A DNA stretch of 64,000 bases from Planctomycetales bacterium (GTDB lineage Bacteria; Planctomycetota; Planctomycetia; Planctomycetales; Planctomycetaceae), in the NCBI GenBank assembly GCA_026400835.1, contig JAPLOA010000095.1:112821-176820 (forward strand), given 5' to 3'. Of the stretch, positions 34,954 through 46,581 are shown piece after piece. A program made the position numbers and the translations under genes. The notes below the pieces were generated by a model that saw nothing but the letters and a program-made list of their open reading frames with translations, was not told where the DNA came from and did no database searches. Position 1 is the first letter of the stretch. Each line of letters begins with the position of its first letter.

Positions 34954-35554
34954 TTTTCTGCACCTGCTCAAGAAAGCTTCCAGACCGAAGTGCCTGGGAT
35001 ATCCATCCCCCATCCTTCGCTTCATCCACGGAAATCCCCATTTCCGGCGTCATCATGTCATGACAATCGCATTCGACAAGAGGTCGGACTGCGTTTCAGC
35101 AATGATTCCTAAAGCCTCCCGAAGACTTCACCACCACTTTCCAGATCAGGAAACTGGCGGGAAAACCCGTGGAGAGATTGCAATTTGGAGCGGCCATGCC
35201 TGCCGCAGAATCGGCGAAGAATCCGCATAAACATTAGACCCCCACAAGCTTTATGTCAATCCGCATCTTTTCGTGAAGATTCTACCGGCTCGGTAAAACG
35301 TACCGCGCAGACAAGCCAACGCAACGTCAATGCACACGACGCATTTAATCCATTTAACCCAGAATAACATTTTAATTGCGCAGCATGCTTCCGAACGACA
35401 ACTCGGAATCCAACAAGCTTTCGCGCCGCGCCGTTTTGCAGCAGGCTGCCGGCACCAAAACGGCAGCGGGCTGCCGCAGTCCAAGGGGGAGCATCTGCTC
35501 TACGGACGCCTGCTGGTACTTACTTCGTGCTGATGTTCCTTCCCGGGCCGGCCA
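34954..35554. other. Intergenic region between the DUF1573 and DUF1501 genes
   Basis: About 600 bp upstream of the DUF1573 gene and downstream of DUF1501, both on the - strand. No gene is supported. A GC-rich inverted repeat (GCCGTTTTG...CAAAACGGC) lies at about 35433-35465; it could act as a weak terminator for DUF1501 but has no T-run. Confidence 0.45.
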
Positions 35555-37000
35555 CTAACTCAGAATCTCGCTGACAATCCTCGCAGGGCGGTTCGCCGTG
35601 ATCACCTGAGGCTGTCCATTGTGATGAAAAATCACCTGAGAATGATCCAGCCCGAACAGCGACATGAGCGTTGCCTGATAGTCGTTGGGGGTGACGACAT
35701 TCTCAACAGCTTTGTGTCCGAACTCATCAGTCGCACCATAGGCTAAGCCACCTTTGAGCCCGCCTCCAGCCATCCAGATGCTGAAGCCCTGACCATTATG
35801 ATCACGACCAGCCGCCGCAGGATCGCCCATGACCTGAGTCACCGGAAGCCGTCCAATTTCTCCTCCCCAATGCACGATCGTGGAATCAAGCATGCCACGT
35901 TGCTTTAAGTCTTTCACCAGAGCCGCCGCAGGCTGATCAACTCGCTTACAGACAGCGGGCAGGGCCGTCCGAATACTTCCATGGTTGTCCCAGGGCTGAC
36001 CTCCGAGAAATAACTGAATAAATCGAACGCCTCGCTCGACAAGTCGACGAGCGATCAAGCAGCGAGTTCCATATTCGCGAGTTGCATCCTGATCAATTCC
36101 ATACATCGTCTGAGTTGCCTGCGTCTCCTTGCTGATGTCCAGTGCTTCGGTGGCGGCCGTCTGCATCCTGGCAGCAAGTTCGTAGCTGGCAATACGAGCA
36201 TCCAGATCCGGATCACCACCGCTTTGCTCGAGATGTCTTTGATTTAACTTCTGCAACAGAGCCAGATTCTGTTGTTGTAAAGTTCCCTTGAGATGCGAGG
36301 GAGCCGCCAGATTCAGAATGCGTGGTTCCCTGGGTCGAAGTACGGTCCCCTGAAACAAAGGAGGCATAAATCCATTGGACCAGTTGTTGACTCCATCAAC
36401 CGGATGACCATCCGGATCTGTCATGACCATATACGCCGGAAGATCCTGAGTTTCCGATCCCAACGCGTATAGGAGCCATGAAGCCAAATGAGGACGCCCG
36501 AGAACTCCCGGAATTCCACCGTGGAAATATCGGATCGAGACTTCATGACCGTTCGCTCCGGTATGCATGCTGCGAATCAGACAGATATCGTCAACGATCT
36601 CAGCAATATGCGGAAGGAGTTCAGAAATCTCCGTTCCACATTGCCCATGCTTACGAAACTTGAAAGGACTTCCCAGTAGCTTCTTGCTGGCCTGATTCAC
36701 AAAGCTGAATGCAACATCCCCGGTGTAGTCTGTGCCGTCATACTTTGTCAGCTCCGGCTTTGGATCCGTAAGATCCATATGGGATGGTCCGCCATGCTGA
36801 AACATGGAAATCATCGCGCGAGCTTTCGCGGGTTGCTGAGGTTGCCGCAGATGCAGATCCGTGACAGGCTTCTGCTTGATCACCGGCGGAACCGCCTGCA
36901 CACCTTCCTGTCGCATCAACCACGCGAGTGCGACAGAGCCAATTCCCATGGCATTGTTCTGCAAAAACTCACGGCGTGAGAATGGATTTATTGGATTCAT
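35555..37000 (-). CDS. DUF1501 protein, twin-arginine exported
   Basis: A 481-residue member of the planctomycetal DUF1501 family (alkaline-phosphatase/sulfatase superfamily fold). The N-terminus has a Tat-type leader (FSRREFLQNNAMGIGSVALA). Hallmarks follow: MISMFQHGGPSHMDLTDPKP, RSMHTGANGHEV, the C-terminal IVHWGGEIGRLP, GRDHNGQGFSIWMAGGGLKG and LMSLFGLDHSQV. In these genomes it is almost always paired with a DUF1549/DUF1553 gene, as here (37168-40326, 167 bp upstream, same strand). Substrate and activity are not established. Confidence 0.93.
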   Translation of the reverse strand: MNPINPFSRREFLQNNAMGIGSVALAWLMRQEGVQAVPPVIKQKPVTDLHLRQPQQPAKARAMISMFQHGGPSHMDLTDPKPELTKYDGTDYTGDVAFSFVNQASKKLLGSPFKFRKHGQCGTEISELLPHIAEIVDDICLIRSMHTGANGHEVSIRYFHGGIPGVLGRPHLASWLLYALGSETQDLPAYMVMTDPDGHPVDGVNNWSNGFMPPLFQGTVLRPREPRILNLAAPSHLKGTLQQQNLALLQKLNQRHLEQSGGDPDLDARIASYELAARMQTAATEALDISKETQATQTMYGIDQDATREYGTRCLIARRLVERGVRFIQLFLGGQPWDNHGSIRTALPAVCKRVDQPAAALVKDLKQRGMLDSTIVHWGGEIGRLPVTQVMGDPAAAGRDHNGQGFSIWMAGGGLKGGLAYGATDEFGHKAVENVVTPNDYQATLMSLFGLDHSQVIFHHNGQPQVITANRPARIVSEILS

Positions 37001-37167
37001 AGGAATGACTTCAGGGCAGGACTCGGAGGAAGGAACGCAGGGCAGTGGGGAGGCTGGGAGAGAAATTCGAGGGCGGAATAACCGAGTAAACTCTTATCGA
37101 AGAACCAAACGTGGCGGGCTCAGTTTTTTATGTTGATGACCATGATCTCTGAAACCAGCATTGAAAA

Positions 37168-40100
37168 CTACTTGACGTACAAAAACTCATTTGATGTCAA
37201 CAGAACCTGACAGAGATCGACCATCGCCTGCTGAGTGCCCGTCAAGCCAGCAGGAATTTGCTCCCGATTAGCCTGAAGGTACTCCAATTGCCCCGCCAGA
37301 AATGACATGGCCACGACAAGTTCATCCGCTTCCGGCTGGCGGCAATAAGCCAATTGCCAGGCATGCGTCACCTGACCAACGATCACACTGACGGGCTCCG
37401 GCGGCCCATAAAATTCCGTGGCGGAACTGAACGAACGGGCAACACCATCACTCGTCGTGAGTGTCAATTTAACCGGCCATTGAAACGAATCTGACGTGTG
37501 ATGCTCCAGACAGTCCACGATGAAATCAATCGTATCGCCTGCTTCAACAACTACTGATCCAACCGGAGTTTCCACCGGAGCATTCAGGCTCTTCCACTCC
37601 GCCAATAATCCACTGCCATCGGCCGCTCCACGACTGGTCACTACACGCCCACGCACTCCATCGCCGTTCTCACTGCCATGATGCAGCGTTCCTGCAATCG
37701 TCAAACTGCCAGACGCTGGAGCAACCCAACGTCTGATCACAGCACGCCCTGGCTGATCGGGATGTCCTCCGTTGGCATGCAACAGGACATATCCCAAAGC
37801 GGGATCAGGAAGCGTTGCACTGGCCTGATATTGCGAACCCGTAAAATGGGGCAGGGCAGTGAATGATTCCGTCTTCTTCGTGGTTTCGTTCATGTTGCCA
37901 TAACCATACTGCCACACATCCGGTGGAGCTGACGGCAACGTTGGCATCGCGGCCAACTGTTCGGCAGTCGCCATTGAAGCTTCCTTGCGGCAACGTTCAG
38001 CCAATGCCGCCGCGTGACTCAGAATCGTTCCCGAGTTCATCATCATCAGCGATTGAGTTGCGACCGTAGAAACAGGTCGCCGTTCACAATTCACTTCCAT
38101 CACCGGAGCATCAAAGGCCTGCAGCATTGCAACCGGTTGAGATCTCCGAACCTTGACGTAAAGACTTCGACGAGTCTCCTTGTCATCAATCACAATCTGG
38201 CCAGCATCATCTTCGACAATCGGTGCCGGTACGCCAAACTGTTGAGAACTCAGCCGACCAGTTGCAGCCAGCAATCGATCGCGAACCAGCTCCGCATCGA
38301 GCCTTGCAATTATCTGACGAGAATAAAACCGATTGTCCGGGTCCAGCGTCTCATGCATCGCAACCTTGCGTGAAGACTGCCTCCAGGCGGTTGACGACAG
38401 TATCAGGCGATGCAAATGCTTGATACTCCAGCCACTTTGCAAAAATTCATCCGCGAGCCAGTCGAGCAATTCTGGATGCGTCGGGGCAACACCCAGTCGG
38501 CCAAAGTCAGCAGGGGTTGGCACCAGTCCGCGTCCAAAATGATGCAACCAGATTCGATTGACGATGACTCTCGCGACCAACGGATTCTCTCGACCAGTCA
38601 GCCATTTCGCGAACGCTAATCGGCGTCCGGATGTAGGCAATGAAGCATCATCAACCGGGATCTCATAGCGAGCATCTTCAGGACAGGCTGCCGTCAAACC
38701 CGCAGGCTGAATCACTCCCTTGGGCTGAAGAAAATCACCGCGATAAAACAAATGCGTTTCCGGCAGATGCCCGGCCGGCTCGGTCAGAATCGCAAGAAAC
38801 TCTTCGGGGGGACGTTTGCCGTTCGCTTCGGCCATACGAGCATCATACTTCTTCAGATCTTCCGCGGCTTCGGGAAGATACTGATAGAGAACGCCCGGCG
38901 AAATATTCACACTCGGGTTCTTGTTGAGCAGGTCTGTCTGTTCCGGGGTTCGCTGAGCCGCCTCGGTCTGATAAGCCACCCGCAACGTTGTTCTGAGCGG
39001 ATCTTCATACTTCATGAGTTCCTTCTCAAGAGCCTGAGCCATGTACTCTTTCTGCTTCGCTTCTCGCTCGACACCAATCGCAGCCGCTTCAGCACTTGCG
39101 GCCGCCGCTTTCTGTCGATCAACCTCGGTGTATAGCGAGACCAGTCGCTGCGAAGGAAACTGCCACGTCTGCCAGTCTAAAGACGGAGCAAAGACTGCTC
39201 GCAGTGCATAGTAATCCGTCTGCGGGATGGGATCGTATCGATGATCATGACACTGAGCACAGCCAACGCTGAGTCCCAGCAAAGACGTACTCACAATCTT
39301 GATCGTGTCGCCAATCACCTGATTCCGCGCGGTCGGATTATCTTCACCACTTCCTGTCCCATCTGCAGCCATCCTCAGGTAGCCAGTTGCAGTCAGCAGC
39401 TCAATCTGTTCAGCGGTCAGATCACCCTGTTTTGGCCCGGCGAGTTCATCACCCGCAATCTGTTCCGTGATGAATCGATCAAAAGGCTTGTCGGCGTTGA
39501 ATGATCGAATGACATAGTCACGATACTTCCACGCCCACGCACGTTCCGTGTCGTTTACCGTGTAGCCATCGGAGTCTGCATAGCCAGCAACATCCAGCCA
39601 ATGTCTCGCCCAGCGTTCACCATAATGAGGCGACGCCAGCAAGGACTCGATCATCCGAGCATACCAGTCGTCCGCAGGATCATTCTTCCACTGAAGAAGT
39701 TGCTCGGCCGCTGGCGGTAGACCAGTCACGTCAAAATAGGCCCGCAGAATCAACGTTGGGCGATCCACATCCTCGGCAAACGTCAACCCTTCCGGCATTT
39801 GAGCCAACAGGAAATGATCAATCGAATTTCGAATTCTTGCCTGCTGATCCGGGCGAACCTGAGGCTCAGTCACTCGCTTGATTGGCTGAAAAGACCAGAA
39901 GGCCCGCTCTTCGGGAGTAATACCAAGCCCAGGCGGAATTGTCTCCGGCTCAGGCCGCGCGGTTTTAGCACCTTCGGTGACCCAGCGAGTAAGGATCTCC
40001 AACTCTTTCTCGGTCACCTTCATCTCGCCCGGAGGCATTTCTTTTGAACGAATTCGCTCCACCAGCAGACTTGTATGCGCATCACCAACAACAAGCGCCG

Positions 40101-40326
40101 TCCCGGAGTCACCACCCTTTTGCATCAAGCGAACCTGACGCAGATCCAGGCCGCCTTTCAGTTCTTCAACTGCTCCATGGCAATCGAGGCAATGCGCGCG
40201 AAGAATCGGACGAATATCACGTTCGAACGTCAGTTCTTCGCCGCGAGAGACATCAGGAAAAAACAAACCCGTTCCCAAAGACAAAACAAGACCTGTCAGT
40301 TGAAGCAACGTCGTTTGATACGTCAT
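37168..40326 (-). CDS. DUF1549/DUF1553 cytochrome protein (PSCyt family)
   Basis: A 1052-residue exported protein, usual partner of DUF1501. Order: signal peptide (LTGLVLSLGTGLFFPDVSRG), a planctomycete cytochrome domain with one haem site (HCLDCHG, about residue 45), DUF1549 (ARHWLDVAGYADSDGYTVND, IEQIAGDELAGP and a second haem-type CAQCHDHRYDPI), a coiled segment, then DUF1553 (FAKWLTGRENPLVARVIVNR, HPELLDWLADEFLQSGWSIK and SLMMMNSGTIL). Near the C-terminus a beta-sandwich-like insertion (ASGSLTIAGTLHHGSENGDG) interrupts the domain. It probably transfers electrons outside the cytoplasm; substrate unknown. Confidence 0.93.
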   Translation of the reverse strand: MTYQTTLLQLTGLVLSLGTGLFFPDVSRGEELTFERDIRPILRAHCLDCHGAVEELKGGLDLRQVRLMQKGGDSGTALVVGDAHTSLLVERIRSKEMPPGEMKVTEKELEILTRWVTEGAKTARPEPETIPPGLGITPEERAFWSFQPIKRVTEPQVRPDQQARIRNSIDHFLLAQMPEGLTFAEDVDRPTLILRAYFDVTGLPPAAEQLLQWKNDPADDWYARMIESLLASPHYGERWARHWLDVAGYADSDGYTVNDTERAWAWKYRDYVIRSFNADKPFDRFITEQIAGDELAGPKQGDLTAEQIELLTATGYLRMAADGTGSGEDNPTARNQVIGDTIKIVSTSLLGLSVGCAQCHDHRYDPIPQTDYYALRAVFAPSLDWQTWQFPSQRLVSLYTEVDRQKAAAASAEAAAIGVEREAKQKEYMAQALEKELMKYEDPLRTTLRVAYQTEAAQRTPEQTDLLNKNPSVNISPGVLYQYLPEAAEDLKKYDARMAEANGKRPPEEFLAILTEPAGHLPETHLFYRGDFLQPKGVIQPAGLTAACPEDARYEIPVDDASLPTSGRRLAFAKWLTGRENPLVARVIVNRIWLHHFGRGLVPTPADFGRLGVAPTHPELLDWLADEFLQSGWSIKHLHRLILSSTAWRQSSRKVAMHETLDPDNRFYSRQIIARLDAELVRDRLLAATGRLSSQQFGVPAPIVEDDAGQIVIDDKETRRSLYVKVRRSQPVAMLQAFDAPVMEVNCERRPVSTVATQSLMMMNSGTILSHAAALAERCRKEASMATAEQLAAMPTLPSAPPDVWQYGYGNMNETTKKTESFTALPHFTGSQYQASATLPDPALGYVLLHANGGHPDQPGRAVIRRWVAPASGSLTIAGTLHHGSENGDGVRGRVVTSRGAADGSGLLAEWKSLNAPVETPVGSVVVEAGDTIDFIVDCLEHHTSDSFQWPVKLTLTTSDGVARSFSSATEFYGPPEPVSVIVGQVTHAWQLAYCRQPEADELVVAMSFLAGQLEYLQANREQIPAGLTGTQQAMVDLCQVLLTSNEFLYVK

Positions 40327-40356
40327 CAGTCTCTGCCTTTTGCTGGAATCAGAGCA

Positions 40357-42510
40357 TCATGGCATCGAAACAATCGAACAACTCAGCCCGCCTGCGGCAG
40401 GTACATAAGAGTTGTTCGCATAGTCCATCACCATGCGATCGGCATTGAACCGCCAGCCCAGCGTTCGAATCGCTCGCTTCATACGAGCGATCCATTCCTG
40501 AGGCAGGTCGTCTCGATCACGATCGTAAAACATCGGAATCACTTCCTTCGTCAACACGCGATACAGATCTTCTCCATCGCGTGCATCCTGAATATCCTGA
40601 TTCCAATGTGTCCGGCCGGAACCGATTGCAAATCCATTCTTTCCGTCGTAGGCCTCAGCCCACCAACCATCCAGAATCGAACAGTTCAAACCACCATTCA
40701 AAACTACCTTTTGTCCACTGGTGCCCGAAGCTTCCAGTGGCCTTCGAGGGTTATTGAGCCACACATCGACGCCCTGTACCAGAACACGTCCCATCTCGAT
40801 CGTGTAATTCTCAAGAATAAGCACCCGTCCTCGGAATGGCTCTTTTCTGGTCAGCTGGAAAATATGCTGCAGAATCTGCTTGCCTCGATCATCAGCCGGG
40901 TGAGCTTTCCCTGCAAAAATGAACTGCAGAGGGCGATCTGTATCTGTGATCAGCTTGGCCAGGAAATCCAGATCTTTCAGGATCAAGTCAGCTCGTTTAT
41001 ACGGCGCAAAACGTCTTGCGAATCCAATTGTCAGGGCTTGTGGATCAAACAAGCGTTCCATGTCGGCAACGACTTCAGCACTCTCCCCACGAAACTTTGC
41101 CTGATCAACGGCATGCTTACGAGCATAGTTGATCAGACGGCTCTTCAGTGTCGAATGGACCTCCCAAAGCTCACCTGGAGTAATGCTCTCGAATTTACTC
41201 CAAACTTCCGGTTCACCAGTACGCTGATACCAGTCTTCCGGCAAAACTCGGTTGTAGAGAACTCGCATTTGCCCCGCGAGCCACGTTGGTACATGCACAC
41301 CGTTCGTGATATGGCCAATCGGAATCTCTTCCACACTCCGCCACGGCCAAAGACTTTTCCACATGTCTCGACTGACAACACCGTGCAGATTCGAAACACC
41401 ATTCGCGACGCGACAGATCTTTAGAGCAAGGACGGTCATGCAGAATGATTCACCGCCGTTCTGAGGATCGACGCGTCCCAATCCCATCAAGCCATGAGTA
41501 TCCAGACCCAGCGCATCTCCCAATGGTCCCAGATGTTCTTCAATCAAGCCCTGATCAAAGCGGTCATGTCCGGCCGGCACTGGCGTGTGAGTCGTGAAGG
41601 CACAGCGCGAAGCTGTATCGCGCAAAGCTTTGTCGAACGGAAGGCCGTCTTCCTGCATCCGTTGACGAATGACTTCCAGTGGAGCAAACGCAGAGTGCCC
41701 CTCATTCATGTGAATCACATTCGGCAGAATCCCCAATGCCTTGAGAGCTTTGACTCCGCCAACACCCAACAGCAGTTCCTGACGAATGCGGGTCCGCTGA
41801 TCGCCACCATACAACCGCGCAGTCAACGCTCGATCAGCGTCATTGTTCAACGGGATATCGGTATCCAGCAGATACAGGTGAACTCGTCCGACGTTCAAAT
41901 GCAACACGCGAGCATGAATTGGGCCGGTGCGAGTATCCACCGTTACAACAATCGGACCATCAGCATTCTTCGCTGGCGCCAATGGCAGCTCGACGGCCTC
42001 CAGTCGAGGATAAGTCTCTCGCTGCCATCCACCAGCATCGATTGCCTGAGTAAAATAACCTTCATGATAAAAGAGACCGATTCCGACCAGTGGCAGCCCC
42101 AGGTCCGAAGCACTCTTCAAATGGTCGCCCGCGAGGACTCCTAATCCCCCCGAGTAGATCGGCAGTGACTCATGAATTCCAAACTCAGCAGAGAAATAAG
42201 CGACAGGCCCCTGGCCCAGAATCCCGGCATGAGTCGAACCCCAAGTCGTCTGCGCGGTCAGATACTCCTGAAACCGCCGATACGACCAATGAATACGAGT
42301 ATGCAGAACGGCCTCGCGAGCTCGCTCCTCAAGCCTGTCCGAAGAATACTCATTCAACAACAGGACCGGATTGTGGTTCACCTTCTCCCAGAGTTCCGGA
42401 TCGATCAACCGAAACACATCAGTCACTTCCGGATCCCAACTCCACCAGAGATTTCGGGCAAGCCGTGTGAGCTTCTCGTGGATAGACATCTGGGCCAGTT
42501 TTTCGGCCAT
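40357..42510 (-). CDS. glgP: Alpha-glucan phosphorylase
   Basis: A 717-residue PLP-dependent phosphorylase that releases glucose-1-phosphate from glycogen-type glucans. The N-terminal DUF3417 block is present ([20 protein letters not shown]), then [61 protein letters not shown] and the PLP-site block [20 protein letters not shown], where Gln replaces the more usual Met. The short form (about 700 residues) without the long regulatory N-terminus is typical of the alpha-glucan phosphorylases of many bacteria. No other glg gene is adjacent. Confidence 0.93.
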   Translation of the reverse strand: MAEKLAQMSIHEKLTRLARNLWWSWDPEVTDVFRLIDPELWEKVNHNPVLLLNEYSSDRLEERAREAVLHTRIHWSYRRFQEYLTAQTTWGSTHAGILGQGPVAYFSAEFGIHESLPIYSGGLGVLAGDHLKSASDLGLPLVGIGLFYHEGYFTQAIDAGGWQRETYPRLEAVELPLAPAKNADGPIVVTVDTRTGPIHARVLHLNVGRVHLYLLDTDIPLNNDADRALTARLYGGDQRTRIRQELLLGVGGVKALKALGILPNVIHMNEGHSAFAPLEVIRQRMQEDGLPFDKALRDTASRCAFTTHTPVPAGHDRFDQGLIEEHLGPLGDALGLDTHGLMGLGRVDPQNGGESFCMTVLALKICRVANGVSNLHGVVSRDMWKSLWPWRSVEEIPIGHITNGVHVPTWLAGQMRVLYNRVLPEDWYQRTGEPEVWSKFESITPGELWEVHSTLKSRLINYARKHAVDQAKFRGESAEVVADMERLFDPQALTIGFARRFAPYKRADLILKDLDFLAKLITDTDRPLQFIFAGKAHPADDRGKQILQHIFQLTRKEPFRGRVLILENYTIEMGRVLVQGVDVWLNNPRRPLEASGTSGQKVVLNGGLNCSILDGWWAEAYDGKNGFAIGSGRTHWNQDIQDARDGEDLYRVLTKEVIPMFYDRDRDDLPQEWIARMKRAIRTLGWRFNADRMVMDYANNSYVPAAGGLSCSIVSMP

Positions 42511-42752
42511 GGCGATTCCTTCGAATACGTTCGCGACTTCGACTGATCTGGTCAGGAAGAGCTGATCGTTTTCATCGTCAGCCCAAACAAATCATTCTGC
42601 GACAGGAGTTTGGGAGTATACAAGTGCTTCGGCAGGCGTCGAGACTGCCTTACGTTAGATGATGGACCGCTTAAACAGCGGCCGGATAACTCGACTCCAG
42701 CCGGTTGCTTGCCGGTCGTCGGCAAATCTGGTGAATGCCTCAAGTCCCAATG

Positions 42753-42793
42753 AAAAAAGCCTGCTCCGAACTACGGAACAGGCTCTCTTTTTT
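42753..42793 (-). terminator. Rho-independent terminator of the 33-residue gene
   Basis: A 10-bp stem (GCCTGTTCCG with GCCTGCTCCG complement, one mismatch) with a 5-base loop; on the - strand it is followed by a run of six T. A T-rich stretch on the other side makes it potentially bidirectional. It lies about 67 bases after the stop of the small basic gene. Confidence 0.8.
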
Positions 42794-42859
42794 CCAACTG
42801 TGACCTTCATACGGCCACAAATCTGACTGCAACCGGCGTCAGACGCCTTAAGGTGTAGA

Positions 42860-42961
42860 TTATGACAGCTTCACGTGCTTGCGCTTCAGCCGGCGACCTT
42901 TTGAGCTCGCCGGGCGAGCACCGTGATTGGCTTTATTCAGCTTGCGATTCGTCTTTGCCAT
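42860..42961 (-). CDS. 33-residue highly basic protein, probably ribosome-associated
   Basis: A short gene (ATG 42961-42959, TAA 42862-42860) below the usual ORF size cut-off. The 33 residues begin MAKTNRKLNKANHGARPASS and end in a Lys/Arg cluster; 12 are Lys or Arg and none is acidic. Composition and the MAK- start resemble the smallest ribosomal proteins. A purine-rich GGAAAAA precedes the ATG and a strong terminator follows the stop, so the gene looks like a complete transcription unit. It is not bL36, bL34 or bTHX by sequence. Ribosome association is inferred from composition only. Confidence 0.7.
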   Translation of the reverse strand: MAKTNRKLNKANHGARPASSKGRRLKRKHVKLS

Positions 42962-43836
42962 TTTTCCGGATCCTGAACACTAATTATGGAGGATTGTTGA
43001 GTTATATCGAACCCACATCGGCACGCCTCAGTCATCCACTTCACTCAAATAGAGACTCTGAGCCCGGCCGAATCGAAGCATGAAAGTCTAACGCCCAATT
43101 CTCAACCAGAAAACCCCCGTCCCTAAACAACACCAATGTTTTGCGATGATTCTCTGCTTTGGTGCACAAACGAACCGTACTTTGACTTCTTGGCGACGAA
43201 CAACCGCCGCGAGGAAATCAGCATCTCCTCAAGTCCCCGGCCCAAATTCGCTCCACTCCCCTCGGGGCAATTTTCCGGGACGCGTTTATCACGGCTTCGC
43301 CAATGATCTCGATACCAAACGCCCTCAGAAAGAGCCCCGGCATTTCATTTGTGGTTCCCACCCACATGGCGGAATATCTTGGCATCCGCAACCAACATGG
43401 ACAGCGTGGCCAAAAAGACGGCCTGAATGAAATTAGCTCGCCGCACGTTTCGATGAAATCGTGAAAGCTCCCCAAAGCTTCCATTGAAGCTCACGAACAG
43501 CATGGGGTGAACAGCCGCATGTTCTGGTCCACCACCTTAGGTTATCGAAAGATTAGGATTCCAGTAACGATACAAATGCAATCCTGACTGGGTGGGAGCA
43601 TCTTGCGACCGGCGTAAACGAATAGTAAATCACGACTCGGTTGGCAGATCATGCCTTCAAGGCAAACTTCGGCTCAAAAAAGACGCGATTTCCCACCGAA
43701 AATCGCTCTCCTTTGAAACGCGGCCCTTTCACCCTAAGATGCTCCCCTTCCGAATGATTCGCGGCCCGAGGATGGGTGCGACGATGGAAGCTGAACACCG
43801 TATTGAACGGGCCCTGAAACCCGCGTTGTGAGCAAC
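42962..43836. other. Intergenic region upstream of alaS
   Basis: About 875 bp between the small basic gene (- strand) and alaS (+ strand). Open frames on both strands at about 43146-43484 overlap each other and match nothing I recognise; I do not call them. No tRNA, repeat or clear promoter is seen. Confidence 0.45.
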
Positions 43837-46467
43837 ATGAAAACTGATGAATTGCGTGAAAAGTATCTGGCATTCTTCGAAACCAAGGGCTGTGTTCGTC
43901 GTCCCAGCGATGTGCTGATTCCCAAAGACGACCCGACGGTTCTGTTCACGCCTGCCGGGATGAATCAGTTCAAGAATCAGTTCCTCGGAATCGGCCCGAT
44001 CGATTTCACAAAGGCCACGACCAGCCAGAAGTGTCTGCGCACTGGTGATATTGGCAACGTTGGTATCACGGCTTATCACCATACCTTCTTTGAAATGCTC
44101 GGCAACTTCTCCTTCGGAGACTACTTCAAGAAGGAAGCCATTCACTGGGCCTGGGAGTTTCTGACGACAAAGCAATGGCTGGGACTGGATCCGGATCGCC
44201 TGACCGTCACTGTTTACCTTGATGACGACGAAGCATTCGACATCTGGAATAAGGAGATCAAACTTCCAGCCGATCGAATCAGCCGACTTGATGAGTCCGA
44301 AAACTTCTGGCCAGCATCAGCTCCGTCCCAGGGACCTGATGGTGTCTGCGGCCCATGCTCAGAGATCTATTACCTGGCGCCGGGCGCAACCAAGCCGGTT
44401 GAAATCTGGAACCTTGTTTTCACTCAGTTCAATCGTGTCGGTGATCCACCGCACAATCTTCATCCACTGCCCAAGAAGAATATCGATACCGGCATGGGTC
44501 TCGAGCGTTGCGCGTCCTGCTTGCAGGGCGTACTGAGCAATTTCGAAATTGATATTTTGAAACCGATGTGCATTGCTGCCGGCGATGCTTTGGGCTTCAA
44601 ATATTCGTACGACGCAGCATGGGGACGTGCATGCCGACGCATCGCGGATCATCTGCGAGCCTGCTCGTTCGCAATTCACGAAGGTGCAAACCCGGGGCCG
44701 GATAAAGCCAATTATATCGTACGACTCCTTCTCCGTCGCGCGGCGATGGAAGGCTATCTCCTTGGGAAGAAGGTTCCGTTTCTGCATACGCTGGTGCCAG
44801 CAATCGTAACCGGGATGAAATACGCCTATCCGGAAATCGCTGAAACGGTGCAGTCTGTTTCTAACGTCATCAAACTCGAAGAGGAGCAGTTCCTTGATGT
44901 CGTTGACCGTGGGATGCCTCGGTTTGAAAAGTTGGCAGCCAAAGCGAAGTCATCTGGTGTGATTTCCGGTCAGGACGCTTTCGACCTGCATCAGACTTAC
45001 GGTTTCCTGATTGAACTGACGGAAACTCTGGCGTCTGAGCAGGGCCTGAAGGTCGATCACTCAGGTTACACAATAGCTCGCAAACGCCATGAAGCGACAA
45101 GTGGTCGAGGGGCATTTGCGGATTCGGTCATGAGCGCCGGGCCAATTGATTCGTTGAAGAAGCAGGGTGGAACAAAGTTTCTTGGCTACGAATCGATGGC
45201 TGCCGATTGCAAAGTCGTGGGCATCATCTCAAACAAGGAACTCGTTACGGAGTTCGGTTCTGCAGGCCATGAAACTCCAATTGGTGTCGCACTGAACCAG
45301 ACTCCGTTCTACGCGGAGTCGGGTGGCCAGGTCGGTGATGTTGGGGCTCTGATCGGCGCTGGAGCCGAGTTTATCGTCGCAGATACTCAGAAAGATGGAG
45401 ATCTCTGGATTCACGTCGGCCATCTGACAAAGGGCAAACTCTCTGTCGGACAGACGCTGTCAGCAACGGTTGATGAATTTCGCCGCTCCGGCATTCGACG
45501 AGCTCACTCGGCAACTCACATTCTTCATCACGCTTTGCACTGCACAGTCGGCAAGGACGCGACTCAACGCGGCTCCCGGGTTCAGCAGGATGAGTTGCGT
45601 TTCGATTTTGCTCACAATCAGGCACTTACGGCTGAAGAAGTCCGTCAGGTTGAAGACATTATCAACGAATGTATCGCTCAGGGAGCCACGGTCACAACGG
45701 AGCTTCTGCCAATTGAAGCGGCTCGCAAGAAGGGTGCAATGGCCCTGTTCGGAGAAAAATATCCGGACGAAGTTCGAGTCGTCAGCATGGGCGATTTCAG
45801 TGTCGAACTCTGCGGAGGTACGCATTTGTCCAACACCGGACAAGTGGGTCTCTGTCGCATCACTTCAGAAGAACCAATTGCAAAAGGCGTCCGCCGCATC
45901 ACAGCGATCACAGGTCCCAAAGCTGTCGAAAAAGGACGTGAAACAGATGAGTTGATCTCGCAACTGCAGCGAATGCTTAAGGCACCTCAGGCTGCAGAAC
46001 TGGTTGCAAAAGTTGAATCACTGCAGAACGAAGTGAAGACTCTGAGCAAACACTTGTCAGAGCTGAACTCAGCCTCGGTCGCGGAGGCCATTGATGCACT
46101 GGCTGCTCAGGCGGAGACGATCAGTGGAGTCAAAGTGATCGCGAAGACGCTGGAGGGAGTGTCTCGCGAAACCTTGCGAGATTTCGCTGACCAACTGCGT
46201 GACAAGCACAGCCCGATTGCTCTTATTCTGGGAGCCGAAATCGAGGGCAAGGTGTCGTTGATCGTGGCCGTCAGCAAGCCTCTGGTCAAAGAGAAAAGCC
46301 TGCATGCTGGTAACGTAGTCAAAGCAGCGGCAACAGTCGCTGGTGGTGCCGGTGGTGGTCGCCCGGACATGGCCGAAGCCGGTGCGAAACTTGTCGAAAA
46401 ACTGGATGAAGCGATCGCAGCCGGAGCAGCCGAGCTAAAGAAGCAGTTAGGCGTATCGCTACAGTAA
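43837..46467 (+). CDS. alaS: Alanyl-tRNA synthetase
   Basis: Class II synthetase of 876 residues that charges tRNA-Ala. Visible: [19 protein letters not shown] at the N-terminus, motif 1/2 region ([28 protein letters not shown] [18 protein letters not shown]), motif 3 ([10 protein letters not shown]), the editing-domain zinc ligands ([14 protein letters not shown] and [10 protein letters not shown]) and the C-terminal Gly-rich [19 protein letters not shown] 43828 is in frame, but ATG 43837 starts the conserved MKTDELR block. A PilZ gene follows on the same strand. Confidence 0.97.
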   Translation: MKTDELREKYLAFFETKGCVRRPSDVLIPKDDPTVLFTPAGMNQFKNQFLGIGPIDFTKATTSQKCLRTGDIGNVGITAYHHTFFEMLGNFSFGDYFKKEAIHWAWEFLTTKQWLGLDPDRLTVTVYLDDDEAFDIWNKEIKLPADRISRLDESENFWPASAPSQGPDGVCGPCSEIYYLAPGATKPVEIWNLVFTQFNRVGDPPHNLHPLPKKNIDTGMGLERCASCLQGVLSNFEIDILKPMCIAAGDALGFKYSYDAAWGRACRRIADHLRACSFAIHEGANPGPDKANYIVRLLLRRAAMEGYLLGKKVPFLHTLVPAIVTGMKYAYPEIAETVQSVSNVIKLEEEQFLDVVDRGMPRFEKLAAKAKSSGVISGQDAFDLHQTYGFLIELTETLASEQGLKVDHSGYTIARKRHEATSGRGAFADSVMSAGPIDSLKKQGGTKFLGYESMAADCKVVGIISNKELVTEFGSAGHETPIGVALNQTPFYAESGGQVGDVGALIGAGAEFIVADTQKDGDLWIHVGHLTKGKLSVGQTLSATVDEFRRSGIRRAHSATHILHHALHCTVGKDATQRGSRVQQDELRFDFAHNQALTAEEVRQVEDIINECIAQGATVTTELLPIEAARKKGAMALFGEKYPDEVRVVSMGDFSVELCGGTHLSNTGQVGLCRITSEEPIAKGVRRITAITGPKAVEKGRETDELISQLQRMLKAPQAAELVAKVESLQNEVKTLSKHLSELNSASVAEAIDALAAQAETISGVKVIAKTLEGVSRETLRDFADQLRDKHSPIALILGAEIEGKVSLIVAVSKPLVKEKSLHAGNVVKAAATVAGGAGGGRPDMAEAGAKLVEKLDEAIAAGAAELKKQLGVSLQ

Positions 46468-46581
46468 CGCAAGTTACAAAAGCTCGTCCCCGGATTGTCA
46501 TTAGAAGCGAATTCTGAATTTGTGTTCGCCGGAGCAGGGCATCTTCCTGCTCCGGACCACAGATCAAGGTTGAGTAAGACC

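Noticed and set aside
35376..35558. Short + strand frame containing SRRAVLQQAAG, resembling a Tat leader
   Set aside because: The reading frame ends after 60 codons, and the resemblance arises from GC-rich inverted repeats.
43146..43484. Overlapping open frames on both strands upstream of alaS
   Set aside because: No recognisable family, no ribosome-binding site, and the two exclude each other.
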